Below are positions 34,387-44,604 of a stretch of 64,000 nucleotides of DNA, in pieces (position 1 is the first letter of the stretch; every line of letters begins with the position of its first letter). Made by a program: the position numbers and the translations under genes. A model generated the notes under the pieces. That model ran no database searches and was not told the DNA's origin. It was given only the letters and a program-made list of their open reading frames with translations. This DNA comes from Planktotalea frisia (GTDB lineage Bacteria > Pseudomonadota > Alphaproteobacteria > Rhodobacterales > Rhodobacteraceae), in NCBI RefSeq assembly GCF_001890925.1, contig NZ_MLCB01000091.1, positions 116,848-180,847 on the forward strand, in the 5' to 3' direction.

Positions 34387-34418
34387 TATGATCGTCTTGA
34401 ATATCAAGGATTGAGACG

Positions 34419-36764
34419 ATGAGCACGGATCAAGATCAACACCACAACACCATGCAGGCCGCGACCGCTTCGAACGCCACGACAGTGATCGATCCGGTGT
34501 GTGGCATGACCGTTGAGGTCAACGAAAATCCCCGGAATACTGAATTTGGAGGGGAGACCTTCCATTTTTGTTCAGAGAACTGTGAAACGAAGTTTCGCAG
34601 CGACCCATATTACTACGCCTCGGGACATGCGCAAAAGGCGCAAACGCATAGCAAGGCAAGTACTCAATGGACTTGCCCGATGCATCCCGAAATCCTCAGG
34701 GACGAGCCTGGCGCGTGCCCGATTTGTGGTATGGCGCTTGAGCCAATGCTCCCATCGGATGAGCCGTCCGAAGAACTCTCCGATTTCACGAAGCGCATGT
34801 GGATCAGCGCGGCAGCCGCAGTTCCGCTGGTCATCTTGACCATGGGCGAACTGGTCGGTCTGCCCGTGCGCGCGTGGATCGGTCATCAGAATGCAGTCTA
34901 CATCGAATTCCTCCTCGCAACGCCGATCATTCTCTGGGCCGCGCTCCCGTTCTTCAAAAGGGGGTGGGATTCCATAACGACTCTATCTCCAAACATGTGG
35001 ACGCTTATCGCGCTCGGGGTCGGAGCCGCCTACACCTATTCGCTTGCCGCGACCTTCTTGCCTGGAATTTTTCCTTCGGCGTACCAAACCGGCGAAGGCG
35101 TCGGGACTTATTACGAAGCCGCAGTTGTGATCGTCACATTGATCTTTGTCGGTCAGGTGCTTGAATTGCGTGCACGGGAACGAACGGGTGATGCAATCCG
35201 CGCCTTGCTTGATCTCGCACCGAAAACAGCCCGCCGTATTATGCCGGACGGGACCGAATACGACGCACCGCTGGAGCATATCATTGCTGGCGATACGCTA
35301 CGCGTGCGACCCGGTGACAGCATCCCAGTGGACGCTGACGTGCTTGAGGGGCGTTCATCAATCGACGAAAGCATGATTACTGGAGAGCCGCTTCCCGTTG
35401 AAAAAACACAAGGGGACCGGGTCACGGGCGGGACGATCAACAAAAACGGCACGTTGATGGTGAGGGCCACGCAAGTCGGGGCGGACACAGTCCTTTCTCA
35501 GATCGTGGATATGGTCGCTGGAGCGAAACGGTCGCGCGCGCCAATTCAGGGACTAGCAGACCGTGTGTCGTCAGTATTCGTGCCAACGGTCGTTCTCATT
35601 GCGGTCACATCGTTCATCGCTTGGCTCATGTTCGGGCCAGATCCGGCACTTGCATTTGCGATAACAGTTGCAGTCTCTGTGCTTATTATCGCCTGCCCTT
35701 GCGCATTGGGTCTCGCAACACCGATCTCGATCACCACTGCTGCGGGCCGCGGGGCACAAGCGGGTGTCTTGATCAAGGATGCAGAGGCACTTGAGCGGAT
35801 GGCGCGCGTCGATACGGTCATTGTTGATAAGACTGGCACCCTCACCCAAGGGCGTCCGAAGCTCACAGATTTGGTGGTCACGGGTGGGCACTCTGAAAAT
35901 GATGTTCTTACCCTTGTTGCAGCCTTAGAACGAGGCTCAGAGCACCCCCTTGCGGAGGCGATTGTGGAGGGTGCACGAGAGCAAGGCCTGTCGCTTTTTG
36001 AAGCAACAAACTTCGAGGCTATCACTGGCAAAGGTGTCAGAGGTCAAGTTGACGGCCATGATGTCGCTCTCGGAAATCCAGCAATGATGGACGAAATCAA
36101 TGTGGACCATTCGGTTGCTGAACATGCTGCAAATGACCTCAGGGCGTCTGGAAAGACTGCCATGTTCATAGCAGTCGATGGTAGGTTCGCCGGGATCGTG
36201 GCAGTCGCTGACCCGATCAAAGAAACCACGGCCGGAGCCATTGACGATCTTCATCGCCTCGGGCTCAGGGTCATCATGGCGACTGGTGACAATCAAAAGA
36301 CGGCGGAAGCCGTCGCTTTGAAGCTTGGAATAGATGAAGTTCATGCAGGGGTTTTGCCAGAAGATAAGAAAGCCCTGGTGGAAAACTTGAGGCATGAAGG
36401 CGCCCAGATTGCCATGGCCGGAGATGGCGTAAACGATGCGCCTGCCCTAGCGGCTGCCGATGTCGGGATTGCGATGGGTACCGGTGCCGACGTTGCCGTC
36501 GAAAGCGCTGGCATCACACTATTGGGAGGCGATCTGGTAGGCATTGTCAGAGCCCGCAGGCTCGCAAAAGCAACGGTTCGAAATATCAAACAGAACCTAT
36601 TTTTTGCGTTTGCCTATAACACTGCAGGTGTTCCTGTCGCGGCTGGCATTCTCTACCCCATTTTCGGGTTGCTTCTTTCGCCAATGATCGCTGCCGCAGC
36701 CATGAGCCTGTCGTCAGTATCGGTCATTGCGAATGCGCTTCGATTGCGGCGTGCCGAACTTTGA
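34419..36764 (+). CDS. P1B-type copper/silver ATPase with YHS and HMBD domains
   Basis: 781 aa. YHS domain (about 23-67, DPVCGMTV and FCSENC), heavy-metal-binding domain (82-110, TCPMHPEI and CPICGMAL), eight helices, CPC (C426, C428), DKTGT (D470) and [10 protein letters not shown]. The YHS plus HMBD front end replaces the HMA domains of the CopA at 9942 and is typical of CopA2/SilP-like pumps that serve periplasmic cuproproteins or silver/copper export. ATG 34419 with AAGGATTGAGACG upstream; CueR-type promoter present. Confidence 0.92.
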   Translation: MSTDQDQHHNTMQAATASNATTVIDPVCGMTVEVNENPRNTEFGGETFHFCSENCETKFRSDPYYYASGHAQKAQTHSKASTQWTCPMHPEILRDEPGACPICGMALEPMLPSDEPSEELSDFTKRMWISAAAAVPLVILTMGELVGLPVRAWIGHQNAVYIEFLLATPIILWAALPFFKRGWDSITTLSPNMWTLIALGVGAAYTYSLAATFLPGIFPSAYQTGEGVGTYYEAAVVIVTLIFVGQVLELRARERTGDAIRALLDLAPKTARRIMPDGTEYDAPLEHIIAGDTLRVRPGDSIPVDADVLEGRSSIDESMITGEPLPVEKTQGDRVTGGTINKNGTLMVRATQVGADTVLSQIVDMVAGAKRSRAPIQGLADRVSSVFVPTVVLIAVTSFIAWLMFGPDPALAFAITVAVSVLIIACPCALGLATPISITTAAGRGAQAGVLIKDAEALERMARVDTVIVDKTGTLTQGRPKLTDLVVTGGHSENDVLTLVAALERGSEHPLAEAIVEGAREQGLSLFEATNFEAITGKGVRGQVDGHDVALGNPAMMDEINVDHSVAEHAANDLRASGKTAMFIAVDGRFAGIVAVADPIKETTAGAIDDLHRLGLRVIMATGDNQKTAEAVALKLGIDEVHAGVLPEDKKALVENLRHEGAQIAMAGDGVNDAPALAAADVGIAMGTGADVAVESAGITLLGGDLVGIVRARRLAKATVRNIKQNLFFAFAYNTAGVPVAAGILYPIFGLLLSPMIAAAAMSLSSVSVIANALRLRRAEL

Positions 36765-36924
36765 CCCCTGTATGCGAAATTGTCATCAGATTCTTGAGCT
36801 TTCCACCAAGCCGCAACTCAAGAAGGACAGGTCCAATCCCGCCTTCATGGTCCAGATTGCCATTGTGCGGCACAATAGCTCTAAGTATCTGTGGTGCAGG
36901 AAAGCCGGATTGCCTTCATTTCAT

Positions 36925-39396
36925 TCAGTTGCGCAGTGGCAGCAGACTTGTCGTTCCCACCGACCCGGCATTCACGAGTTGTCGCTCAAGATACATAGGG
37001 ACATACTCTCCACGCCGCCACAATCGACCAAGATCATCGTAAAAGCGGCTGAGAAAATGGCCCGACTGTCCGGTTGATGCTATGTATACCGAACTGTTTG
37101 GATCAGAAAGGTCATAGACCCCACGGAAAGTCGATCCAAAATCAGCCTGGAACGGGTCCTCGGATGCACCCGCAGAAAATCCAAGGAAAAGAGTAGTGTC
37201 GCCGCCTGAGAACGGAAGTCGAATGTTTGACATGAAACTGAAACCTCGAGACCAACTCAGGATAGGATGATCAAGTGCGGTTTGATGGGCATCTCCCCAC
37301 CTCAAAGTACTCAAATCGCCACGCCCAAATGTTTCTTCGAGCCATAACAGTGAATCGTCGAGCGCGAGGCTAGCGATCTGATCACAGGTCTCGATTTCTT
37401 CCGATTGAACTACGTCGCACCAGATTGAGGCACCATCGACATCGCGGAACACGCGCTCGAGAAAAAGTGTCTGAATGACAGGCAATCCCTCAGCCATTTT
37501 GCTCAACTCGTCGTTTATCAACCGTTGCTGGAGGGCGCGCATCCAAGCGGTATAGATCAGGGGTTCCGCCATGTGCTCGTTCATGTCGCCGTTCCAATCT
37601 GCTAGCATTTGCAGAGCATCGGCACGCCGCCGGGCAAGAGTTCCCGAGGGCGCGGGAGGCTCAGAAAACCACAAGTTCTTGGCGATGAGTGGCAATAGGC
37701 CCCTTGCGGCCGGACTGATAGTGTCTTGCTGATACTCAATGAAACCGTCCCGGGTGTGGACGTCGCGCGCCTCGAGGAGCCTCTCGAGGCGGCTTAACCT
37801 AAAATCCTTTGCGTCGGCCCTAACAATGTTGGGCGAGAGTACTTGTTGGCCAATGTTGCTATCATTTTGCGTTTGCATTCCTGAATCGTCCGCATTGCTT
37901 GGCTTCGCAACGCCTCGCGCGCGCCATTGGCTCTCCCATAACCATCCAGGAGCAGGCATGAACCCGCCAAAAACATTTCGAGGATCTCGAATTGGCCGTT
38001 CGCCTACAAACTGATTTGCGAGATTTTCCTCGTCTGCAATGATCATCGTCATAGCGGGCGCGATGAAGGATCGCATTGCCAAGAACCCTTGATCTGTACT
38101 CTTTGCAGTCATCAAACCCATGAGCGCACTTATGGAAGTGTCATTTGTGGACAGGCCGGTCCATGCCAGAGAGGCAATGTGCCCTTCTGGAATGACCGAT
38201 GATAGACCGAACAAGTCAGATTGAATGATCGGACCGTTTTCGCTTCGCTCCAAGCGAATAGTCACGGGCGCTTCGCCCCGAATGCGTATGACGGAGGGGC
38301 GCGAAACGATTGGCCGGGGTCCCGCCGGTGTCAGTACCTCACGAGAGCCTGTGTCGAGTAGCTTCTCAATAAAAAGATCCTGGTCGTCAATGTTCGATGT
38401 GGTTCCAGACCATGCCAGACTGCTGTTGCGACCTGACAGTATGACCGGCAACCCAGGTATTGTCGCACCGATGACGCCACCGACTTGAAGCTCCAACCCA
38501 GCGAGGTACCAGAGCGAAGGTATGGCCAACTGAGTGTCGAAAATACCGGCAACTACCGCGTTGCCTGAAACGGTTCGGTTGCGGGTGGCAGCCCAGGCAA
38601 GCATCGACGAATTGAGATTGGGACTTCTAAGAGGCGACAATCTGCTCAGTTCAGCGGGTTCAAATCGAATGGCGCCGAGACGAGCATTCGGAAACTGGTC
38701 AAAGTACCTTGGTATGTTGCGATCATCATTGGCAAATGACGCCGGGAGAAGATCAGAAACGCGTGCGGGGGGAATGAGCATAGAGAGGCGAGCCCTCAAA
38801 ACCTCTTCTTGGAATTGACCCGAGCTCTGTAACGCAAAAAGCTTGAGAATTGCGATGCTGTCCTCTGGTCTCCATGGCGCGATGGAGCTTTCAAACAGAA
38901 AGAATTCTGGTGCACCTCGCCCCAACGCACCTTTGTTGATTTCCTCAATCCACGCATTCACCCCTTCCGCATAGGCGTTGAGAGCTTCACGCGTTTTGTC
39001 GTCCTGGGCGGAAAGCGAAGAACGAGCGGCCTCGGCCAGATCAAGTCTGCGCATGAAATCGTCATAGGCCAAAGTGCTTCGTCCGAAGAGTTCAGACAAG
39101 CGTCCTTGGGCAATTCTTCTCAGAAGGGTCATTTGCCACAGCCTGTCTTGCGCGTGAGCGACTCCAAGCCCAAAAAAGACATCGGGGTCGTTCGTTCCAA
39201 AAATGTGTGGAACTGCGTAAGCGTCTCTCACGATATCGACCGGTGCCGATAGACCCTCAACATTGAAACTTGCCGTGTAGTCTGGAATTGATCGAGTCAT
39301 CAGCCAAATCGCCAACGCGGTCGCAACTATTGTTATGATTGCTGCGGCGATGAACCCTCTAAGCAAAAGTCGGAATAGACGTCTCATCCGTACCAT
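36925..39396 (-). CDS. Penicillin acylase family N-terminal nucleophile hydrolase
   Basis: 823 aa. N-terminal membrane/signal helix, alpha-chain motifs (VDIVRDAYAVPHIFG, GVAHAQDRLWQM, RRLSELFG-like), then the expected autocleavage site near LNSSMLAWA (nucleophile Ser263 or Ser264) and beta-chain segments (IPGLPVILSGRNSSLAWS). The usual SNxW pattern is slightly altered, so which Ser acts is uncertain. Hydrolyses amides such as penicillin, acyl-homoserine lactones or others; substrate not predictable. Convergent with the ATPase gene. Confidence 0.85.
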   Translation of the reverse strand: MVRMRRLFRLLLRGFIAAAIITIVATALAIWLMTRSIPDYTASFNVEGLSAPVDIVRDAYAVPHIFGTNDPDVFFGLGVAHAQDRLWQMTLLRRIAQGRLSELFGRSTLAYDDFMRRLDLAEAARSSLSAQDDKTREALNAYAEGVNAWIEEINKGALGRGAPEFFLFESSIAPWRPEDSIAILKLFALQSSGQFQEEVLRARLSMLIPPARVSDLLPASFANDDRNIPRYFDQFPNARLGAIRFEPAELSRLSPLRSPNLNSSMLAWAATRNRTVSGNAVVAGIFDTQLAIPSLWYLAGLELQVGGVIGATIPGLPVILSGRNSSLAWSGTTSNIDDQDLFIEKLLDTGSREVLTPAGPRPIVSRPSVIRIRGEAPVTIRLERSENGPIIQSDLFGLSSVIPEGHIASLAWTGLSTNDTSISALMGLMTAKSTDQGFLAMRSFIAPAMTMIIADEENLANQFVGERPIRDPRNVFGGFMPAPGWLWESQWRARGVAKPSNADDSGMQTQNDSNIGQQVLSPNIVRADAKDFRLSRLERLLEARDVHTRDGFIEYQQDTISPAARGLLPLIAKNLWFSEPPAPSGTLARRRADALQMLADWNGDMNEHMAEPLIYTAWMRALQQRLINDELSKMAEGLPVIQTLFLERVFRDVDGASIWCDVVQSEEIETCDQIASLALDDSLLWLEETFGRGDLSTLRWGDAHQTALDHPILSWSRGFSFMSNIRLPFSGGDTTLFLGFSAGASEDPFQADFGSTFRGVYDLSDPNSSVYIASTGQSGHFLSRFYDDLGRLWRRGEYVPMYLERQLVNAGSVGTTSLLPLRN

Positions 39397-39538
39397 GCCC
39401 GCTGACGGTAGCTTCGCAGAACATTCGTCCTTTCAGTAAAGCGCGTACCGAAAAAGGTCGACTTCCAGTTCTTTTTATACGCGAGGTCACAGCTCCGTCT
39501 TGAAGATCGGGCGTCGGCTGGCGAGTTCAATATGGCGA

Positions 39539-39676
39539 TTACTTCCGGTTTCGGTCTTTCCATCGCTTGCAGATCCAAAAGACACAAAACAGAGCCAAAA
39601 TCACAGCGAATACAAAAGCCGCCCATGTGATGCCAATAGTGAATATGGTTGTCGTCCCGTCGCTGTCACCTTGCAT
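39539..39676 (-). CDS. 45-aa single-helix membrane protein
   Basis: From ATG 39676 with a strong GGAGG 9 bp upstream. MQGDSDGTTTIFTIGITW, one transmembrane helix with aromatic and Cys residues (FVFAVILALFCVFWICK) and a basic end (RWKDRNRK). Size and layout resemble CcoQ-like or other small respiratory-complex subunits, but I assign no family. It may share a transcript with the upstream L,D-transpeptidase (152 bp away). Confidence 0.55.
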   Translation of the reverse strand: MQGDSDGTTTIFTIGITWAAFVFAVILALFCVFWICKRWKDRNRK

Positions 39677-39828
39677 CAACTTCTGCCTCCAAGAAAGAGG
39701 TAGAGCAACGTCGATCCACGGCAGTTTCTATCATGAACCCTTGGCTGTTTCGCAGTGCATAAGATCTTTGCAATACACTTGAGATTGGCGGCCAAGTCGC
39801 CCGCTGCTATCACGGGGCAATCAGTGAA

Positions 39829-40407
39829 CTAAAAGAGTCTGACTTGGGTGCCGACTTCCGCCAGATCGAACAACTCTGCGATATGCTCGTTGTACAGCCC
39901 AATGCACCCATTGGAAGACTGACGCCCGATCTTGCGTGTGTCGCCGGTCCCGTGGACACGGTAATATTGCCAGGAAAGATAGAGCGCGTGTGTGCCGAGA
40001 GGGTTGTCCGGGCCCGGTGGCCAGTAGTCAGGCCATTCAGGATTACGCTCCTTCATCGAAGGTGTCGGTCTCCAACTCGGACCTTCCACTTTTTGAACGA
40101 CCCTTGTGTATCCCCGCCGGGTCAGCTCTTCTGATTGAGGTACGCTCGACGGGTAGAGCTTGTAAATACTTTCGTCCTCAGACCAGAACTGAACGGCTCT
40201 TGAATTGATGTCGCAGAGGATCGCCCCATGCTCGAGATTATCAAAGTGGTCTTGCCATGGCTGAGCGCTGAAGGACGAGATATTCCTGCGTACCGCCGTT
40301 CCGGTCGGTTGCTCCACAGACTGGGCCTTTACCAAGGCCGGAAGTCCGATGACGGCGGCGGCTGTTGTTGACAGAAACTGCCTGCGGTTTTTAATTATTC
40401 TGCTCAC
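39829..40407 (-). CDS. L,D-transpeptidase (YkuD), paralogue of the gene at 17079
   Basis: 192 aa from GTG 40407 (GGAGGAAAG upstream). Tat signal (KNRRQFLST), then the same mature start as the 17079 protein (VRRNISSF and AQPWQDHFDNL) and catalytic segment VHGTGDTRKIGRQSSNGC. Closely related along its length to that protein, so duplicated within the island. Behind a CTCTAG-class MerR-type promoter, whereas its paralogue lies in the copper operon: same enzyme under two metal signals (inferred). Confidence 0.88.
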   Translation of the reverse strand: MSRIIKNRRQFLSTTAAAVIGLPALVKAQSVEQPTGTAVRRNISSFSAQPWQDHFDNLEHGAILCDINSRAVQFWSEDESIYKLYPSSVPQSEELTRRGYTRVVQKVEGPSWRPTPSMKERNPEWPDYWPPGPDNPLGTHALYLSWQYYRVHGTGDTRKIGRQSSNGCIGLYNEHIAELFDLAEVGTQVRLF

Positions 40408-40428
40408 AGCTTTCCTCCATTTTTTTGA

Positions 40429-40459
40429 GTCGTAAGACCTCTAGTAGCTAGAGGGTCAA
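40429..40459 (-). promoter_or_regulatory. MerR-type promoter of the third L,D-transpeptidase
   Basis: Minus strand: -35 TTGACC (40454-40459), 19-bp spacer with a perfect dyad CTCTAG CTA CTAGAG, -10 TACGAC (40429-40434). The dyad is of the divalent-metal (ZntR/CadR) kind rather than the CueR kind. Confidence 0.72.
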
Positions 40460-40491
40460 GCGATCCGGGAATGACATTTTTGTGAAGCGAT

Positions 40492-41043
40492 TTAGAGAAA
40501 GCGACGGGTTGAAGCCCGATACTCTTCAAATTCAGAACCGTACAGGTCCTTTAGCCACGGCTCTTCTGCGAATGGCGCGGCAATCAAAACAAGGATGGCC
40601 GCTGTTCCTACAATGAGAGCCGAGGGTGAAGACGTAAGGATCATCCATCCACCGACGATTGCCATATCCGCCATGTATTGAGGGTTTCGAGAGTAGCGAT
40701 ACATGCCGGTAGTCTTCAACGTGCCTTTAGCTCCACCAGTTTGCGCTATCCCGAAATGAGCGACTTCAGTCCAGACGACAAAATTGCCAAACAGAATGAG
40801 AGGTATCCCAACCCCGAACCGGAGCCAGTTGGGAAACGCCAAAATGCCCCACCCCAAGACGCCAAGCACAATGAATACGCCAAACAACGAAAACGTTGGC
40901 ACCCAGACCAGAATTGGAGTGATCGCCGTGTAACGTTGGGGCGGCCAGATACGGCGCTTTGGGGAAACAATTGACCAAAGGATCGAAGCCAGTGTTGCTG
41001 CAGCAATTCCTAGACCAGAAAGAACAAGCGTAGTTTCCATCAT
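40492..41043 (-). CDS. Isoprenylcysteine carboxyl methyltransferase-family membrane protein
   Basis: 183 aa with about five helices and the C-terminal ICMT/PEMT signature: TTGMYRYSRNPQYMADM and APFAEEPWLKDLYGSEFEEY. Bacterial members methylate unknown substrates and are commonly found with heavy-metal efflux CDF genes. Starts in the CDF stop codon (ATGA overlap); last gene of the transglutaminase-CDF-ICMT operon. Confidence 0.83.
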   Translation of the reverse strand: MMETTLVLSGLGIAAATLASILWSIVSPKRRIWPPQRYTAITPILVWVPTFSLFGVFIVLGVLGWGILAFPNWLRFGVGIPLILFGNFVVWTEVAHFGIAQTGGAKGTLKTTGMYRYSRNPQYMADMAIVGGWMILTSSPSALIVGTAAILVLIAAPFAEEPWLKDLYGSEFEEYRASTRRFL

Positions 41044-41960
41044 GCTTTTGTCTGCTCGTGTCCATAGAGTTGTGCGCTCTCATGAGCATTCTCCAAGTCT
41101 TCGAATTCGAGCGTGGAGTGCCGGATGCCGAACTCTTCGGCGAGACGCGCCTTTATGGCAGCTTTGATCCCTTCGCCGGATGAGCCATCGATGGTCACTA
41201 TATGGCAATCCAGCGCCGTCTCGTTCTCTTGCATCTGCCAAAGATGAACGTGGTGGACGTCATGGACCCCGTCGACGTCTCTGATTGCGGCAACAATTGC
41301 GTCATTGTCGAGGTCAGGTGGACTTCCCAGCATCAGGATGCGAACGGGGCCGCCGATTTCAGTTAGAGCGAGGTAAAGGATGTAGAGCGCGATGCCGATC
41401 GTGATCGCCGGATCGACCCACCACATATTATAGAGCAGGATGAGCGAGCCGCCGATGATCACCGCAACAGAGGCCAGTGCGTCTGACAGATTGTGCAGGA
41501 AAAGCGCCCGGATGTTCACGCTGCCCTTTTGCATCGAATACGTCAGCAGCGCTGTCAGCGTGTCGACGACCAGCGCCACTGAGCCAAGGATCACCACAGT
41601 CCAACCGGCCACTTCGGTCGGTTCGATCATGCGCATCCCGCCCTCGTAAATGAGATAGATACCGACGAGGATGAGGGTGGTGTAGTTGATCAAGGCAGCC
41701 ACAACTTCAATCCGGCCATAGCCAAAAGTCATGCGCTTGTCGGCGGGTCTTCGGGATATCTTTCGGGCTGCGAACGCGATTACCAGAGACGCCATGTCTG
41801 AGAAGTTGTGCAGTGCATCCGCTATGAGAGCGAGGCTGCCAGAGAGGATGCCGCCCACAATCTGTACAACCGTCAGAAGTGCGTTGGCCCAGATAGCGAT
41901 GGAGACACGGCGGTCGCCTGACGCGGGATCAATATGCGCGTGGCCGTGATCATGAGGCAT
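41040..41960 (-). CDS. Cation diffusion facilitator (Zn/Co/Cd efflux)
   Basis: 306 aa with six helices and a cytoplasmic C-terminal domain. His-rich start (HDHGHAH), helix 2 metal site ALHNFSDMAS and helix 5 site LHNLSDALAS (HxxxD in both, the Zn/Cd/Co pattern), then DVHHVHLWQM in the cytoplasmic domain. Exchanges divalent metal for protons. Overlaps the transglutaminase gene by 11 bp. The operon promoter at 42750 has a divalent-type MerR dyad. Confidence 0.9.
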   Translation of the reverse strand: MPHDHGHAHIDPASGDRRVSIAIWANALLTVVQIVGGILSGSLALIADALHNFSDMASLVIAFAARKISRRPADKRMTFGYGRIEVVAALINYTTLILVGIYLIYEGGMRMIEPTEVAGWTVVILGSVALVVDTLTALLTYSMQKGSVNIRALFLHNLSDALASVAVIIGGSLILLYNMWWVDPAITIGIALYILYLALTEIGGPVRILMLGSPPDLDNDAIVAAIRDVDGVHDVHHVHLWQMQENETALDCHIVTIDGSSGEGIKAAIKARLAEEFGIRHSTLEFEDLENAHESAQLYGHEQTKA

Positions 41961-42720
41961 GACGCGATTCCTCGTGTCTATGATTAGGCAATGCCAAGCC
42001 AGGGATCTGCGGCACGCTACCTGATCTGATCCGGCGCACGCGGGCGTTCATCCAATGGCGTATGATATGGCGATACAATATGCCCTTTACGAAGCTGAAT
42101 GACTGCTGATGAGCGGCGTAGAAGTTGTCGGGCGCGTCGAAAGTACCAAAGTCCTGGGTAATACCGGTCTCTTGGATGTAGGTATCGCCCCCCGTCCACT
42201 CCACTGGCGGCGCCTGCAGGCAGTCGGTCCCTGCCCCGTAACCGCAGAGACTGTGTGAATCGGTAAATTTGGATTGCAGCGCTGATAGAAACTCCGCATC
42301 CAGAATGAATCCTTCGAGGTTTGCCCAACCCGTCTCCGTCTCCACCTCAACCCATGAGTGAATGATCTCTTCTGGAGCAATCGGATACACGAGTTCGGGC
42401 ACGACGCCCCGTTGAAGCTCTTTATGAATCGTGAAGCCGTGAAGGCGGCACCGCACACTTACCGCGCGCAACAGGGCCATGAGAAGCGTGCCCTTGGTGT
42501 TGCATTGACCAAAACCGTCAGCGAGCACCTCGGCGGCCGAGATGTCGTCAGCGCGGTTGTACCCAAAGGCAATTTCATTGCGGACGAAATCGTAGACAGC
42601 GCCGATCCGGTCATGTTGAGAAAGGGCTTTCCACCCTCGGTCCTCGATCAGTTGTGCAATCGACGGGTGGTCGAAGTTCAGGATTGGGGTTGTTGCCAAC
42701 AGCCGATCATTCGCGCTCAT
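41950..42720 (-). CDS. Transglutaminase-like cysteine protease fold protein
   Basis: 256 aa without signal peptide. Core motif DGFGQCNTKGTLLMALLRA (nucleophile Cys), a His in EEIIHSWVEVE and an Asp further on form the expected triad. C-terminal basic helix. The substrate is unknown; such genes sometimes precede CDF exporters in alphaproteobacteria (impression). First gene behind the MerR-type promoter at 42750. Confidence 0.8.
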   Translation of the reverse strand: MSANDRLLATTPILNFDHPSIAQLIEDRGWKALSQHDRIGAVYDFVRNEIAFGYNRADDISAAEVLADGFGQCNTKGTLLMALLRAVSVRCRLHGFTIHKELQRGVVPELVYPIAPEEIIHSWVEVETETGWANLEGFILDAEFLSALQSKFTDSHSLCGYGAGTDCLQAPPVEWTGGDTYIQETGITQDFGTFDAPDNFYAAHQQSFSFVKGILYRHIIRHWMNARVRRIRSGSVPQIPGLALPNHRHEESRHAS

Positions 42721-42749
42721 TTTATATCTCCTCGAATCGTCTACGTGAA

Positions 42750-42780
42750 GATGTAATTGCTACAGTCACTATAGGTTCAA
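42750..42780 (-). promoter_or_regulatory. MerR-type promoter of the transglutaminase-CDF-ICMT operon
   Basis: Minus strand: -35 TTGAAC (42775-42780), 19-bp spacer with imperfect dyad CTATAGTGACTGTAG, -10 TACATC (42750-42755). Similar to ZntR/CadR-type sites. Confidence 0.65.
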
Positions 42781-42810
42781 GATCCAAATTTCATTTTAGT
42801 TTAGCACACG

Positions 42811-42828
42811 CTGTCACAAATCTGATGC
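42811..42828 (+). promoter_or_regulatory. Possible Pho box before alkaline phosphatase
   Basis: CTGTCACAAATCTGATGC: the first half matches the PhoB repeat CTGTCAY well, and the second half, 11 bp on, matches only partly (CTG). Its place 53 bp before phoA supports it. Confidence 0.4.
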
Positions 42829-42880
42829 TTAAGACCCGCATCTTCGCTGCAAACTCATCCTTCTTTTCAGGAGCAAAACT

Positions 42881-44356
42881 ATGAAGACGTTAACAGCGGT
42901 ATCCGCCCTTGCCATCGCGGTATCAGGCATGGCGACAGCACAAGACCTGCCGCAGGCAGAAAATGATTGGTTCGTATCCGGCCAAGAGCGTCTGGCCGAA
43001 GAGTTGGCAAAACTGCCCAATACCAACAGAGCCGTCAACATCATTTTGATGATCTCTGACGGCAACGGCGTTGGTACAAACTACGCATCGCGTCTGTTTG
43101 CAGGCCAGCAAGAGGGCGGCTTTGGTGATGAGTATGTTCAACCCCAGGAGGCCTTTCCAAACCTCGCTCTGGTCAAGACCTACAACGTTAATGCCCAGAC
43201 GCCGGACAGCGCTGGAACAGGCACGGCCATGATGGCCGGGATCAAGACCAAGGCTGGCATCATCGGTGTGAATGAAAACGTGAACCGCGGCGACTGTTCG
43301 ACGCTGCCGGGCAATACGGTTGCCTCCATGAACGAACTTATGAGTGAGATGGGAAAAGAAACCGGCATTGTCTCCACAGCGCGCATCACACATGCAACGC
43401 CGGCCTCGGCCTATGCAAAGACAGTGGACCGCAATTTCGAGGCGTCAGTGCCTGAAGGTTGCGACACCCAGACTGACATTGCGACGCAGCTGATCGAGGC
43501 CATGCGTTCCGGGATGATCGACGTCGCTATGGGCGGCGGCATGCGCAACTTTCATGGTGACGAAGGCGGGCGCCGCGAAGACGGGGTCAATCTGATGGAC
43601 GTAGCCCAAAGCGAACTAGGCGCTCATTTGGCGACCGATCAGGCGTCTTTCGAAAACACCCCTTTGGATGGGACCCCGATCCTCGGGCTGTTTGAAAGCA
43701 GCCACATGATGTACGAAGCTGACCGCGAAGACGAACCCAGCCTGGCCGACATGACCGGTGCGGCCATCCAGGCGCTTCAGGCAAAATCGGGGGACAATGG
43801 CTACTTTCTTCAGGTCGAAGCGGGTCGCGTGGACCATGCCAACCACGGCGGTAACCTTGCACGCGCGGTACGTGACCAAAAGGCGTTCTCCGACGCCGTC
43901 GCGATCGCTGATGAACTGACGGACGATGCCGACACCCTGATCATCGTGACGGCTGATCATGAACATGCGCTGGCCTTCAATGGTTATTGCGGGCGTGGGT
44001 CGGACATCCTTGGCCTGTGCATGGGCATCGACGGCGAAGGCGTGGCGCATACCGGGGAGCCCGAATTGGGAGCCGACAATAAGCCGTTCACCGTCGCAGG
44101 CTACCTGAACGGTGCGGGATCGGTTCTGACGGAACAAGCGGATGGTTCTTTCTTTGGTACGCGACCGGTGCTCACCGAAGAGGCCGCGACAGACCTGGAC
44201 TATTTGCAGCAGGCGGTGGTTCCCAAGTCCTCCGAAACCCATTCGGGTGAGGATGTCGCCGCCTATGCCAAAGGCCCGTGGGCACACCTTGTCGATGGCA
44301 CAATTGAACAGAACATGATTTTTCACATCATGAACTATGCCGCGACGGCCGAATAA
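42881..44356 (+). CDS. phoA: Alkaline phosphatase (PhoA family)
   Basis: 491 aa, signal peptide 1-20. Metal and nucleophile motifs: ILMISDGNG (D60), TPDSAGTGTA (Ser110 nucleophile), ITHATPASAY, VDHANHGGN and TADHEHAL. Releases phosphate from monoesters in the periplasm using Zn/Mg. Two Cys pairs may form disulfides, linking it to the Dsb genes. A candidate Pho box lies upstream and a strong terminator follows. Zinc demand may explain its place beside zinc exporter genes. Confidence 0.92.
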   Translation: MKTLTAVSALAIAVSGMATAQDLPQAENDWFVSGQERLAEELAKLPNTNRAVNIILMISDGNGVGTNYASRLFAGQQEGGFGDEYVQPQEAFPNLALVKTYNVNAQTPDSAGTGTAMMAGIKTKAGIIGVNENVNRGDCSTLPGNTVASMNELMSEMGKETGIVSTARITHATPASAYAKTVDRNFEASVPEGCDTQTDIATQLIEAMRSGMIDVAMGGGMRNFHGDEGGRREDGVNLMDVAQSELGAHLATDQASFENTPLDGTPILGLFESSHMMYEADREDEPSLADMTGAAIQALQAKSGDNGYFLQVEAGRVDHANHGGNLARAVRDQKAFSDAVAIADELTDDADTLIIVTADHEHALAFNGYCGRGSDILGLCMGIDGEGVAHTGEPELGADNKPFTVAGYLNGAGSVLTEQADGSFFGTRPVLTEEAATDLDYLQQAVVPKSSETHSGEDVAAYAKGPWAHLVDGTIEQNMIFHIMNYAATAE

Positions 44357-44376
44357 TCTGATTTGGTCTGATCACG

Positions 44377-44416
44377 ACATCCCCAAGAGTTCCGCTCTTG
44401 GGGATGTTTTGCTTTT
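44377..44416 (+). terminator. Rho-independent terminator of phoA
   Basis: Perfect 13-bp stem ACATCCCCAAGAG (44377-44389) / CTCTTGGGGATGT (44395-44407) with 5-nt loop and a T-rich tail TTTTGCTTTTT. Confidence 0.92.
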
Positions 44417-44604
44417 TCGGATGGAGACCAGGGAGATCCGTCCTGGGCTTAGTTTTTCTCGGAAAGTTGAAGAGATGAGTTGATGTAACTAGCTGTTTGA
44501 TGGAGTAGTTTTGTGTTATCTCGCATCATACTTGGGCAAAATTTGGTTGCCACAGCGACTACACACCAACTGCATTCTACAAACCATCTTGACTCGGGCA
44601 GGCC

